A stretch of DNA of 64,000 nucleotides, taken from positions 434,001 to 498,000 of the forward strand of contig CBDDCY010000012.1 of the NCBI GenBank assembly GCA_965226435.1, read 5' to 3'. Source of the stretch: UBA6623 sp965226435. Its GTDB lineage: Bacteria > Acidobacteriota > Terriglobia > Bryobacterales > UBA6623. Position 1 is the stretch's first letter. Each line of letters starts with the position of its first letter. Below, in pieces: positions 8,469-17,444 of this stretch. The notes beneath the pieces are model-generated. The model saw only the letters and a program-made list of their open reading frames with translations. It had not been told where the DNA came from and did no database searches. The translations under genes and the position numbers were made by a program.

Positions 8469-11081
8469 ATGATTCGCGTTCGCAAAAGCACCGCCTGTTT
8501 GCGGTTCCTGCTGCCGGTTGTTCTCCTAGTCCCCGCCGGAGTCGCGCAGACTTCCGCCGAGTTGCCTGCGCCGGTCGAGGGTAAAGTCGATTTCGCCCGC
8601 GACATTCAACCTTTGTTCGCTTCTCGATGTACGGTATGCCATGGCGAAGCGCAACAGTTGAGCGGGTTGCGGCTCGATCGCCGGTCGTCCGCGATGAAAG
8701 GCGGCTATTCCGGGGCCGTCATTGTTCCTCACAAGAGCGCTGACAGCAAATTGGTCCACATCACGGCCGGCACGTTGAAGGACGTCATCATGCCGCCGGT
8801 CGGCGATCGTTTGACGGGGCGCGAAATCGGCCTGTTGCGCGCTTGGATCGATCAGGGCGCGCCGTGGCCCGAGGAAACGGAAAGCTCGGACGGTGGAATC
8901 ACCTTCGACTCGAGTGGTCTGTCGCATTGGGCCTATCGTCCGTTGAAAAAGCCGGCCGCTCCCGATGTGGCCGACGAAAAATGGGCGCGGAATTCCATTG
9001 ACCATTTTGTTCTGGCGAGGCTCGAAAAGGAGGGCGTCGAGCCGTCGCCGGAAGCCGACCGGTACACGCTGTTTCGACGCCTGCACCTCGACCTGACCGG
9101 GCTGCCCCCGGCGCCGGACGCGATCGCGGCCTATGCCGCCGACCCGAGCCCCGATGCTTATGAGGCCTGGGTTGATCGCCTGCTTGATTCGAAACATTAC
9201 GGTGAAAAATGGGCCATGCAGTGGCTCGATTTGGCGCGCTATGCCGATAGCGACGGCTATGAAAAAGATCTCGTTCGGCCGCACGCCTGGCGTTACCGTC
9301 ACTGGGTGATCAACGCGCTCAACGACGACATGCCCTTCGATCAGTTTACGATCGAGCAAATTGCCGGCGACCTGCTGCCCAACGCCGATACTGAGCAGAG
9401 AGTCGCGACGGGCTTTCACCGCAATACGCTCAAGAACCGCGAGGGCGGCGTCAAGATCGAGCAGTTCCGCTTCGAGGAAGTGGTTGACCGCGCCAACACC
9501 GTCGGTACCGTCTGGATGGGCCTGACCGTGGGTTGCGCCCAATGCCACGACCACAAATACGATCCCATCACGCAAAAGGATTACTACAGCCTGTTTGCTT
9601 TCTTCAACAACGCCGACGAGGTCAATATCGACGCTCCCTTGGACGGCGAGATGGGCCCCTATCTATCGCGGCTTCCCCAATACCGGGTCGAACGCGACAA
9701 ATTGCTGCGCGACAATCGCGTCTACGAGTTGATGCAGCCCTGGGCAGAGAAGATGCGTTTGGCGGCGCGCAATCCGGGTAAGTGGACCGACTGGGATCAC
9801 GCCTATGACGCACTCGGCAAGTATCTCGACAACGGCCACGGCATTGTCGAGAAAGACCCCGCCGATCGTACTCGCAAAGAGGCCGACGGAATCATCGATC
9901 ACTTCGTCAAGAACTATCACCGGGTCATCACCAAGGAGTTCAACGAAGAACTCAACTACGAAGACATCTTCGAGAAAATCCAGCAGCACAAGGAGGAGTT
10001 TCCTTCGATCAGCGAAGCCCAAGCAATCGCCGAAAGCCCTGAAAACCGCAAGAGCCATATCCATATTCGGGGTGCATGGAATAAGACCGGCATTGAGGTC
10101 TCGCCCGGCGTGCCCGCGTTTCTCGGCTCGTTGCCCGATACCGCGGAAGCCTCGCGCGTGGATCTGGCTGAGTGGATCGTTTCGGAGAAAAACCCCCTTA
10201 CCCCGCGCGTCACCGTGAATCGTATCTGGCAGGAGTATTTCGGGGCCGGGTTAGTGCTGACATCGGAGAACTTCGGCAGCCAGGGCGAGGAGCCTTCTCA
10301 TCCGGAACTGCTCGATTGGCTGGCGGCGGACTTCGTTGAGGGCGGCTGGAGTTTGAAGAAGGTCCACAAGACGATTGTGATGTCGGCGGCCTATCGGCAA
10401 TCCTCGGCCGCGCGTCCCGAACTCGACGCCCGTGACCCGGATAATCGTCTGCTCGCGCGCCAACGGCGTCTGCGCTTGCCGGCCGAGTTGGTGCGCGACT
10501 CGGCCCTGGCGGTCAGCGGGCTGCTTTATCCCAAGATCGGCGGACGGAGCGTGCGGCCTCCGTTGCCCGACGGCGTTACCGGTTTGTCCTACGCCGAATC
10601 GATCGAGTGGCCCGAGAGCACCGGCAAAGACAAGTACCGCCGCGGGCTCTACGTATTGCTGCAGCGGACGATCCCTTATCCGCAAATGGCCGCCTTCGAC
10701 GCCACCGCGCGGGAGGTCGCGCTGTGTCGCCGAGAGCGCTCGAATACGCCTCTGCAGTCGTTGAACTTGTTGAATGACCCGGTCTTCATGGAAGCGGCAC
10801 AGGCCTTCGCGGTGCGCATCTTGAACGAAGCCGAGCGCAACTTCGACGATCGGCTGCGCTACGCGTTTCAGGTCGCTCTAGCGCGCCCGCCCAGCGGTAG
10901 CGAAGTTAAGTCTCTCGGTGGGTATTACCGCCGCCAAACGCGCATTTTCGAACAAGAGCCGGGGGCCGCGGAGAAGGTCGCCCCGGTCGCTCTGGCCGGC
11001 GTCAGCCGCATCGAAACCGCCGCCTGGACGGGGTTGAGCAGCGTCCTGCTCAACCTGGACGAGTTTATTACGAGAGAATGA
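8469..11081 (+). CDS. PSCyt1-DUF1549-DUF1553 protein, copy 2
   Basis: 870 residues from ATG 8469, preceded by GGGAG. Signal peptide at about 1-26, CTVCHG at 54-59, DUF1549 with CAQCHDHKYDP near 357, and DUF1553 in the last 300 residues with the PLQSLNLLNDP block. Domain order and most motifs match the protein at 4224, so the two look like an old tandem duplication of the whole PSD1-DUF1501 pair. Directly followed by its own DUF1501 partner. Confidence 0.92.
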   Translation: MIRVRKSTACLRFLLPVVLLVPAGVAQTSAELPAPVEGKVDFARDIQPLFASRCTVCHGEAQQLSGLRLDRRSSAMKGGYSGAVIVPHKSADSKLVHITAGTLKDVIMPPVGDRLTGREIGLLRAWIDQGAPWPEETESSDGGITFDSSGLSHWAYRPLKKPAAPDVADEKWARNSIDHFVLARLEKEGVEPSPEADRYTLFRRLHLDLTGLPPAPDAIAAYAADPSPDAYEAWVDRLLDSKHYGEKWAMQWLDLARYADSDGYEKDLVRPHAWRYRHWVINALNDDMPFDQFTIEQIAGDLLPNADTEQRVATGFHRNTLKNREGGVKIEQFRFEEVVDRANTVGTVWMGLTVGCAQCHDHKYDPITQKDYYSLFAFFNNADEVNIDAPLDGEMGPYLSRLPQYRVERDKLLRDNRVYELMQPWAEKMRLAARNPGKWTDWDHAYDALGKYLDNGHGIVEKDPADRTRKEADGIIDHFVKNYHRVITKEFNEELNYEDIFEKIQQHKEEFPSISEAQAIAESPENRKSHIHIRGAWNKTGIEVSPGVPAFLGSLPDTAEASRVDLAEWIVSEKNPLTPRVTVNRIWQEYFGAGLVLTSENFGSQGEEPSHPELLDWLAADFVEGGWSLKKVHKTIVMSAAYRQSSAARPELDARDPDNRLLARQRRLRLPAELVRDSALAVSGLLYPKIGGRSVRPPLPDGVTGLSYAESIEWPESTGKDKYRRGLYVLLQRTIPYPQMAAFDATAREVALCRRERSNTPLQSLNLLNDPVFMEAAQAFAVRILNEAERNFDDRLRYAFQVALARPPSGSEVKSLGGYYRRQTRIFEQEPGAAEKVAPVALAGVSRIETAAWTGLSSVLLNLDEFITRE

Positions 11082-11115
11082 GGAGGGGCCGCCCGACCGA
11101 AAGTGCCAACGGAAA

Positions 11116-12552
11116 ATGAACCTCCGCGACTTCCAACGCATTCAAACCAGACGCCACTTTTTTAGGTTCGCGGCGGGCGGCATCGAGACCGTCGCTCTGG
11201 CTCACTTGCTCGGGCGTGACGGCCTTGCCGCGCCGCGTGAGTTGCCGAAGGTTAATCCGCTGGCCCCGCGCGAACCGCACTTCGCGCCCAAGGCCAAGAA
11301 CGTCATCTTCTTGCTGATGGCCGGCGGGCCGAGTCAAATCGATCTCTACGACCCCAAGCCCGAACTGCAAAAACGCCATGGGCAAGCCTTGCCGCCCTCG
11401 CTGACGAAAGACCTCAAGCTGGCTTTTATCAAACCCTCGGCCAAGGTCCTCGGCAGCCCGCGGGAATTTCGCAAGTACGGCCAAAGCGGCACCGAACTTT
11501 CCGATTACATTCCCCACATCGCCTCGCACGCCGACGACATCGCCGTCATTCGCTCGATGCACACAGAGGCGTTCAACCATCACCCGGGCCAGGCCATGCT
11601 GATGAGCGGCACTACGATGGCCGGACGACCGACGGTCGGCTCCTGGGTCAGCTACGGGCTCGGCAGCGAGGCGAACGACCTGCCGGCCTTCGTGGTGCTG
11701 AGTTCCGGCCGAGGCGCCAGCGCGGGCTCGACGAATTGGTCGAGCGGCTTCCTGCCCTCCACCTATCAAGGCGTCAACTTTCGCAGAAGCGGTGATCCGA
11801 TTCTCTATCTCACCAACCCGCCCGGCGTCAGCGCCACGACGCAGCGAGCCCGACTCGATGCGATTCGCGAACTCAACGAAGCTCGCTACCAAGACACCGG
11901 CGATCTGGAAATCGCCTCGCGCATTCATTCTTACGAGCTGGCCTTTAGGATGCAGACGGCCGGCCCCGAGCTGCTTGACTTTTCGAATGAATCGAAAGCG
12001 ACGCTCGATTCCTACGGCGTCGGCGAAGAGGCTACCAACGCCTATGGGACAAACTGCTTGCTGGCCCGCCGCATGGTCGAGCGCGGCGTGCGAGTCGTGT
12101 TGCTGGTCCACGCCAGTTGGGACCATCATCAGAAAGTCGACGAGAAGTTGGCGGAGTATTGCGGCGCCACCGACGCGCCGGTCGGCGCTCTGCTGGGGGA
12201 CCTCAAGCAGCGCGGCCTGCTCGATGAAACCATGGTCGTATGGGGCGGGGAGTTTGGCCGCACCCCGATGGGGCAACTCGAGCGCCTCGACGAGGCGGCC
12301 GGGCGTGACCACCACCCCAACTGCTTTTCGATGTGGGCCGCCGGCGGCGGCATCCGGGGCGGGCAGGTGATCGGGCGAACCGACGACCTCGGGCTGAACA
12401 TTGCCGAAGATCCTGTTCACATCCACGATCTGCAAGCGACCATGCTGCACGCATTGGGCCTGGAGCACACGCGGCTCACCTACAACTTCATGGGCCGCGC
12501 ATTCCGCTTGACCGACGTGGGCGGGAATGTGGTCAAGAAGTTGGTGTCGTAA
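11116..12552 (+). CDS. DUF1501 protein, copy 2
   Basis: 478 residues, the same length as copy 1 and clearly homologous along its length. The Tat-type start is TRRHFFRFAAGG. Conserved LMAGGPSQIDLYDPKPEL, GGEFGRTP and GRDHHPNC blocks are present. The HGDWD block of copy 1 reads HASWD here. It lies 34 bases after the copy 2 DUF1549/1553 gene and converges with queG. Confidence 0.92.
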   Translation: MNLRDFQRIQTRRHFFRFAAGGIETVALAHLLGRDGLAAPRELPKVNPLAPREPHFAPKAKNVIFLLMAGGPSQIDLYDPKPELQKRHGQALPPSLTKDLKLAFIKPSAKVLGSPREFRKYGQSGTELSDYIPHIASHADDIAVIRSMHTEAFNHHPGQAMLMSGTTMAGRPTVGSWVSYGLGSEANDLPAFVVLSSGRGASAGSTNWSSGFLPSTYQGVNFRRSGDPILYLTNPPGVSATTQRARLDAIRELNEARYQDTGDLEIASRIHSYELAFRMQTAGPELLDFSNESKATLDSYGVGEEATNAYGTNCLLARRMVERGVRVVLLVHASWDHHQKVDEKLAEYCGATDAPVGALLGDLKQRGLLDETMVVWGGEFGRTPMGQLERLDEAAGRDHHPNCFSMWAAGGGIRGGQVIGRTDDLGLNIAEDPVHIHDLQATMLHALGLEHTRLTYNFMGRAFRLTDVGGNVVKKLVS

Positions 12553-12597
12553 GAGAACAGGCGGCCGGCAAGTGAATTCAGTGATCTCGCGGACCCC

Positions 12598-13716
12598 TCA
12601 CTTGCGTTCGGGGCTCTGTTTCTCGTTGAGGACGCTCATCGCCCATTCAGCGTGCTCGGCGATCACCGGGTCCGGGGAGAGCGCCATCCGGGCGAGGGGT
12701 TCCAAGAACTTTTGCTCGCCGCTGTTGCCCATGGCCACGGCCACGTTTCGCAAGAATCCTCTGTGACGGCTACGCTCAATCGGCGTGTCGCGGAAACGCC
12801 GATCAAACTCCTCGGGACTCAGCGCCGCCAGCTCCTCTAACTCCGGCAGCGCATTGCGCGGCTGAAACTCCTCGACCTCGGTCACCGCGGCGCGGCGATT
12901 CCAAGGGCAGACGTCTTGGCAGATGTCGCAGCCGAACAGGTGCGCACCCATTTCGGAACGGGCGCTCTCGGGAATAGGGCCTCGCAATTCGATATTCAAA
13001 TAGGAAATGCAGCGGGTTGAGTCGAGCGCGTAGGCCGGGCCACCCTCGCCTTCGATGGGAACGAGGGCATCGGTGGGGCAGGCGTCGATGCAGCGAGTGC
13101 AGCTCCCGCAACGAAACGGCGCCGCGTCGTCCGGTTCGAGATCGAGCGACGTCAGCAGCTCACCCAAGAAAACCCAGGAACCAACTTGCTGGTTGATCAA
13201 GCAGGTGTTGTGGCCGATCCACCCCAACCCGGCCTGGTGGGCGTAGGCGCGTTCGAGTAGCGGGGCGGTGTCGACGCAAATCTTTGCCTCAAACGGCCCG
13301 AAATCTCGGCGCAAGACCTGGACCAGGGCCTCCAGCCGCCGCTTCAGCACGTGATGATAGTCCTCGCCCCAGGCGTAACGCGACACCCAACCGCGCCCCT
13401 CGTAATCGATTTCGGTCGAATACGGATGCTCGGTGTTATACACAACCCCAACGGAAATCACCGACTGGGCCGAAGAGAGAAGACTTCGCGGATCGGCCCG
13501 CATCTCGCCGCGCCGCCCCTCGAGATAGCCCATGCGTCCGGCGAAACCGCGTTCCAGCCACTGGGGATAGAAAGCCGCCTCGAGGGTGGGACGCGCTTTC
13601 GCGACCCCCACCAGGTCGAATCCGAGGTCGAGCGCCCGCCCTTTTACCTTTTCCGCCGGCACCTCTCGATGATACGCCGGCGGGGGGCTTGCGCGACCGG
13701 CGGGGGTGTTTGGCAT
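12598..13716 (-). CDS. queG: Epoxyqueuosine reductase QueG
   Basis: 372 residues. QueG is a cobalamin-dependent iron-sulfur enzyme that reduces epoxyqueuosine to queuosine at the wobble base of certain tRNAs. Seen here: the N-terminal DUF1730 domain, two ferredoxin-type clusters (CGSCTRCIDACPTDAL and CDICQDVCPWNR) in the middle, and a short HEAT-like tail (RGFLRNVAVAMGNSG). The start is uncertain. ATG 13716 gives a Pro-rich extension of about 20 residues, while an in-frame GTG near 13660 starts just before the conserved domain. It converges with the DUF1501 gene. Confidence 0.92.
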   Translation of the reverse strand: MPNTPAGRASPPPAYHREVPAEKVKGRALDLGFDLVGVAKARPTLEAAFYPQWLERGFAGRMGYLEGRRGEMRADPRSLLSSAQSVISVGVVYNTEHPYSTEIDYEGRGWVSRYAWGEDYHHVLKRRLEALVQVLRRDFGPFEAKICVDTAPLLERAYAHQAGLGWIGHNTCLINQQVGSWVFLGELLTSLDLEPDDAAPFRCGSCTRCIDACPTDALVPIEGEGGPAYALDSTRCISYLNIELRGPIPESARSEMGAHLFGCDICQDVCPWNRRAAVTEVEEFQPRNALPELEELAALSPEEFDRRFRDTPIERSRHRGFLRNVAVAMGNSGEQKFLEPLARMALSPDPVIAEHAEWAMSVLNEKQSPERK

Positions 13717-14004
13717 CGAGGAGATTGCGAGCCTGTTTTCGGCGGAGCCTGCTTCGCGCCGGACGGGTATTGATTTAGGGAAACGCTTCGGTCACCGTTC
13801 GGTACCGCCCAAGTTTTTTTCGCGAGCCAGAGGGGAAAGGAAGCCGATGCGCGACTTGCATAGGAGAGAAGAGGACGGGGCCGGCGGGAACGGGAAGCGT
13901 GGATTTGCGATCCACGTCTCCGTCTCTCGTATGGCCCAGCGAGTTGACGGACTAAACCCACGAAAAATAAGCATAGTTCTATTACCAAGGTTGTAGTACT
14001 ATAT

Positions 14005-16152
14005 ATGCAACGGACGATGAACCGGCCTAAGACCGCGGGAAGCCCAAGACCGATCGCGGTAGGGACCGGGGCCCTCGTCTTGCAGGGGGATCCTACTCGG
14101 TTTGGGGTTTTGATGGCATCGGCCTTACTTCGCTATCGCATGTACGTTGTCTTGCTTGGCGCGGCGCTGTTCGTCCTGGCGGTCCGTTCGGCGTCGGCCG
14201 AAGTCGTCGACATGCTGCGGCCCGCCGTATTGGCCGCGGGGGCGATCGCTTTCGCGGGAACACGACTGCGCGTTTCGAGCCTTGGGGTCGGAATGGCCGT
14301 GCCGAACCTGATCCTCGCGGTCGGTTTCAGTTCCCTGGCGGCACCCTTGGCCGCTTTGCTCGCCGCCTTGGTCGCGATGGCGCGTTATCGGTTGGAGCAT
14401 CGCTCGCCACGCTCCGCCTCGGGATTTCTCCTCCGTGCTCTTTGCGCCGGCGGAACCGGATTCTGGTCGGCGCTTGCCTACGCGGCGCTTGCCGCAGCCG
14501 GAGGATCGCCTTTGTGGGCACCGGCAATTGCGAGTTTGATCTTCTTGCTCGGGACCGGCGTGAGCGAATCGATCCTTGAGCGCATGCCCTACTGGAAGCG
14601 GCTCTGGTTCGAGCGCACCCGCGGGAGTTTGATCTCAGCTCTGCTATGGACCCCGGCCTCCGTCGCGTTCGGTCTGCTGCTGCTTCCCACGATCGGGTCC
14701 GAGACCGGCGCCTTCCAAGGGGATTGGTTTTGGGCCGGACTCTCGGTTTGCATCCTTTTCTACGGCCTGTGCGAATACCGCCTCGGGCCGCTCTACGAAG
14801 ACCAGTGGCGGCAAGAGGAAACCGATCGCATCTTCTTGAGCGCCGTCGAAGCACTGGCGCTTGCCGTGGACGCCAAAGACAGCGTCAGCAGCGGACACTT
14901 GAAACGGGTACAGCGTTACACGACCGAGATCGCCAAGGCTCTCGGTTGCGGCGACCGCGAAGTCCGAACCCTGGAATTCGGAGCCCTGCTTCACGATATC
15001 GGGAAAATCGCCGTCCCCGAGGGGTTGCTGACGAAACCGGGCCGCCTTTCCCCCGAGGAGTTCAATCACGTCGCTAGCCATGTGCAAATCGGGGCGGAAA
15101 TTTTAGCCGCCGTCAATTTCCCGCTGCCCGTGGCGGAACTCGTGCTCTGCCACCACGAGAACTGGGACGGCACCGGATATCCCCGCCGGTTGCAGGGGGA
15201 CGCGATTCCGTTAACGGCGCGCATCCTTACCGTCGTGGACGCTTTCGACGCGCTGACTACCGATCGCCCCTATCGGCCGGCCATGAAGGTCGAAGACGCG
15301 ATCAAGCACATCAAGAGCCGTCGCGGGACGGCCTTTGACCCGCGCGTGACCGACGTCTTGATCGAGCTGCTGCCTCGCCTCGAACCCGAGATCCGGAACG
15401 ACCCACAAACCAACCGTCAGTCGGCCGAACGCCGCCTATCCCTGCAAAGTCCCCGCAGCATCGACGTGCTGCAAACTTCTCTGACGCCCGAAGAGCGTAT
15501 CGAAAGTCTCAAGCAGTTGCGAGGTGTCGCCCGCCAACCCGTCGAAGACGAGGACCTTCAGGCTTGGGAGCGGTTGCTGGCGACTTTGGGCCTTCATCTA
15601 ACGCCTCAGCAACTGCTGGAGTTCGTCTTTGCGCCGCTCGCCTCACGCGTTCCTTTCGATGAGTGCGCGATTTTAATGTTGTCCGACGGCGCCCTGACGC
15701 CGATCTACTGCCCGGGACGGGAGACCGACATGTTGCGCCGGCTGCGCTGCCCGATCGACCACAGTCCGAGCGGTTGGGTGGCCGGGCACGGCGAGACTCT
15801 TATCAACGGCAACCCGATGGGCGAGCACTCCGAACTCGGATTGATGGCCTGGGTGATGGGATTGAAGGCCGCCTTGGTTGTTCCTCTCTGGGAGGACGGT
15901 CGGGTGGTCGGCACCTTCAATATCTATTCCAAGACTGCGGGCGTCTATTCGAGAGAGCAAGCCGATTGGACAGAGAAGATTTCCGCGACGCTGGGACCCA
16001 TTCTGCGGCGGTCGTTGGCGTTTGACCGAGGCCCCATCCCGAGCGACGACCGTTTGACGGGTTTGCCCGGCGCCGATGCAATTTGCGTCGGCTTCGGACG
16101 GAAGTGGACCTGGCTCGGAAAGAGGAACGCGGTAGCTCGGTCCTGGTCCTGA
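14005..16152 (+). CDS. Membrane HD-GYP/GAF cyclic-di-GMP protein, frameshifted before its GGDEF domain
   Basis: 715 residues. The first 250 residues hold several membrane helices of a MASE-like sensor. An HD-GYP domain follows with HDIGK near 330 and HHENWDGTGYP near 382-392, so the phosphodiesterase residues that cleave c-di-GMP are intact. A GAF domain spans about 510-670. The protein then begins a GGDEF domain (DDRLTGLPGAD) but runs out of frame at about 16078 and stops at 16152. The rest of that domain lies in another frame (16083-16580). A start at ATG 14113, nearer the first helix, is possible. This is either a real frameshift or a sequencing error. Confidence 0.8.
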   Translation: MQRTMNRPKTAGSPRPIAVGTGALVLQGDPTRFGVLMASALLRYRMYVVLLGAALFVLAVRSASAEVVDMLRPAVLAAGAIAFAGTRLRVSSLGVGMAVPNLILAVGFSSLAAPLAALLAALVAMARYRLEHRSPRSASGFLLRALCAGGTGFWSALAYAALAAAGGSPLWAPAIASLIFLLGTGVSESILERMPYWKRLWFERTRGSLISALLWTPASVAFGLLLLPTIGSETGAFQGDWFWAGLSVCILFYGLCEYRLGPLYEDQWRQEETDRIFLSAVEALALAVDAKDSVSSGHLKRVQRYTTEIAKALGCGDREVRTLEFGALLHDIGKIAVPEGLLTKPGRLSPEEFNHVASHVQIGAEILAAVNFPLPVAELVLCHHENWDGTGYPRRLQGDAIPLTARILTVVDAFDALTTDRPYRPAMKVEDAIKHIKSRRGTAFDPRVTDVLIELLPRLEPEIRNDPQTNRQSAERRLSLQSPRSIDVLQTSLTPEERIESLKQLRGVARQPVEDEDLQAWERLLATLGLHLTPQQLLEFVFAPLASRVPFDECAILMLSDGALTPIYCPGRETDMLRRLRCPIDHSPSGWVAGHGETLINGNPMGEHSELGLMAWVMGLKAALVVPLWEDGRVVGTFNIYSKTAGVYSREQADWTEKISATLGPILRRSLAFDRGPIPSDDRLTGLPGADAICVGFGRKWTWLGKRNAVARSWS

Positions 16153-16580
16153 ATGTCGAGGACCTCCACGCCGTGAATGCCCGCTTCGGATTTCAGCGAG
16201 GCGACCAGCTCCTGCGGGTATTGGCGAAAACCGCCGGGGAGATGCTGCGCAAGTTGGATTACCTGGGAAGGCTGGGTGATGATCAGTTCTTGGCCGTACT
16301 TGGCGGAATCCAAGATCACGATCTTGAGATTCTGGCGGAAAGGTTGCGGAGCGAGCTTTCCCGCCGCTTGACCGAAGTTCACCGTGAACCGGGCGTCACC
16401 ACGAGGGTCGGCGTCGCCTCGGCCCGTTTTCCGGCTGACGGTCCTACCGCCGAGGAGCTGGTGGTCGTCGGCAAATATCGTCTTCACCAACGTCCCGAAG
16501 AACCGGTCGCCTCGACCGAGCGGACTTCCGCCGAGCCCGAGCGCCGCACGGCGCTAACAACCACGCGGCCGCGGGCTTGA
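16083..16580 (+). pseudogene. Remainder of GGDEF domain, out of frame with 14005-16152
   Basis: About 165 codons that continue the diguanylate-cyclase fold interrupted in the preceding gene: RRLRTEVDLARKE, then SSVLVLNVEDLHAVN, FGFQRGDQLL and LGRLGDDQFLAVL. Joining the frames near 16078-16083 gives a continuous GGDEF domain. The catalytic signature GG(D/E)EF reads GDDQF. Even in frame it is therefore probably inactive for synthesis and might only bind nucleotide or regulate the HD-GYP domain. No separate ribosome site is visible. Confidence 0.75.
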
Positions 16581-16719
16581 TCCGCTCGTTCGGCCCTGTT
16601 TTTGTCACGGAGAGTAACGCCCGTTTTCGGGTGGTTCTACTTTTGCCGCGGCACACCGACTTTTTGCGCTCGCGCCGCGTCGATAGAAACAGAGGTCCTC
16701 CCCGCGAGATAATCCAACT

Positions 16720-17241
16720 ATGCCGACCATCGCTCGAACATTGCTCACTTTCCTCGTGCTCGGAACGGCCTGTTTGCCGGGCGCCGATCTGCGCAACATC
16801 CGCTCGGTCTACGCTTGGCCGATGACGAAGTCGTTTGATCAGTACCTCGCCCAGCAGATTACCGCCGAAGACATTTTCGACGTTGTGGTTGATCCCAAAC
16901 TGGCCGAGGCGATTCTCACCGACCGCATCGACGCCCCTTTTCTAGCCGCCATGGATGAGCTGTTTCCATTGCCCGAGGAAGAGGCCGAGGAAGAAGGGAA
17001 AGACGCGGACGCTGAAGACGCTTCGTCCGATGAGAGCATTGAAGCCGGCGGCGCGATGAAACGGCCGAAGAACCGGGTCTTGGGCCGCCCCCGCGGAACC
17101 CTTTTCTTGGTGAATGTGCAAAGCCGCAAGGTCATCTGGTCGACCTATCTCAAGGAATACGAGGCTACCCCCAACAAGCTCAATCAACTGGCACGGGACG
17201 TGGTGAGAAGAATCAAGGAAGAGCTGGGCTTCACTCCTTAG
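16720..17241 (+). CDS. Small exported protein of unknown function
   Basis: 173 residues. A hydrophobic N-terminus (about 5-22) looks like a signal peptide ending near LPGAD. The mature part has a conserved-looking globular start (SVYAWPMTKSFDQYLA), an acidic linker around 87-110 (PEEEAEEEGKDAD), and a C-terminal block (RGTLFLVNVQSRKVIWSTYL). I associate this type with Acidobacteria but know no function. It may be an envelope protein related to periplasmic nucleotide-binding folds. Confidence 0.65.
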   Translation: MPTIARTLLTFLVLGTACLPGADLRNIRSVYAWPMTKSFDQYLAQQITAEDIFDVVVDPKLAEAILTDRIDAPFLAAMDELFPLPEEEAEEEGKDADAEDASSDESIEAGGAMKRPKNRVLGRPRGTLFLVNVQSRKVIWSTYLKEYEATPNKLNQLARDVVRRIKEELGFTP

Positions 17242-17444
17242 CGCCTGAGCCGCTGTTGTCGCATGGGCTCGATCTTCTAGCGACTCGATTGGCTTTTTGC
17301 ACCGGGGAATCGGCGTATGGAGTGGTTGGAGTTGCGCCGTTGGCTCGGCCCGTCGCTTGCGCTCAGGGCTCGGTATCCGCTTCTTGGGGCCCTTCCGGGA
17401 ACGGGTACACTGTGGGCGCGAACCGGGCGGCAGCGGACTTACCC

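Noticed and set aside
12568..12605. Terminator between the DUF1501 gene and queG
   Set aside because: An 8-base inverted pair (GCAAGTGA/TCACTTGC) exists, but its right arm lies inside the queG stop region and the loop is long.
17256..17444. 63-residue N-terminal extension of the Nudix-MBL protein
   Set aside because: The translated stretch is repeat-like, lacks a ribosome site and precedes the natural start at ATG 17445.
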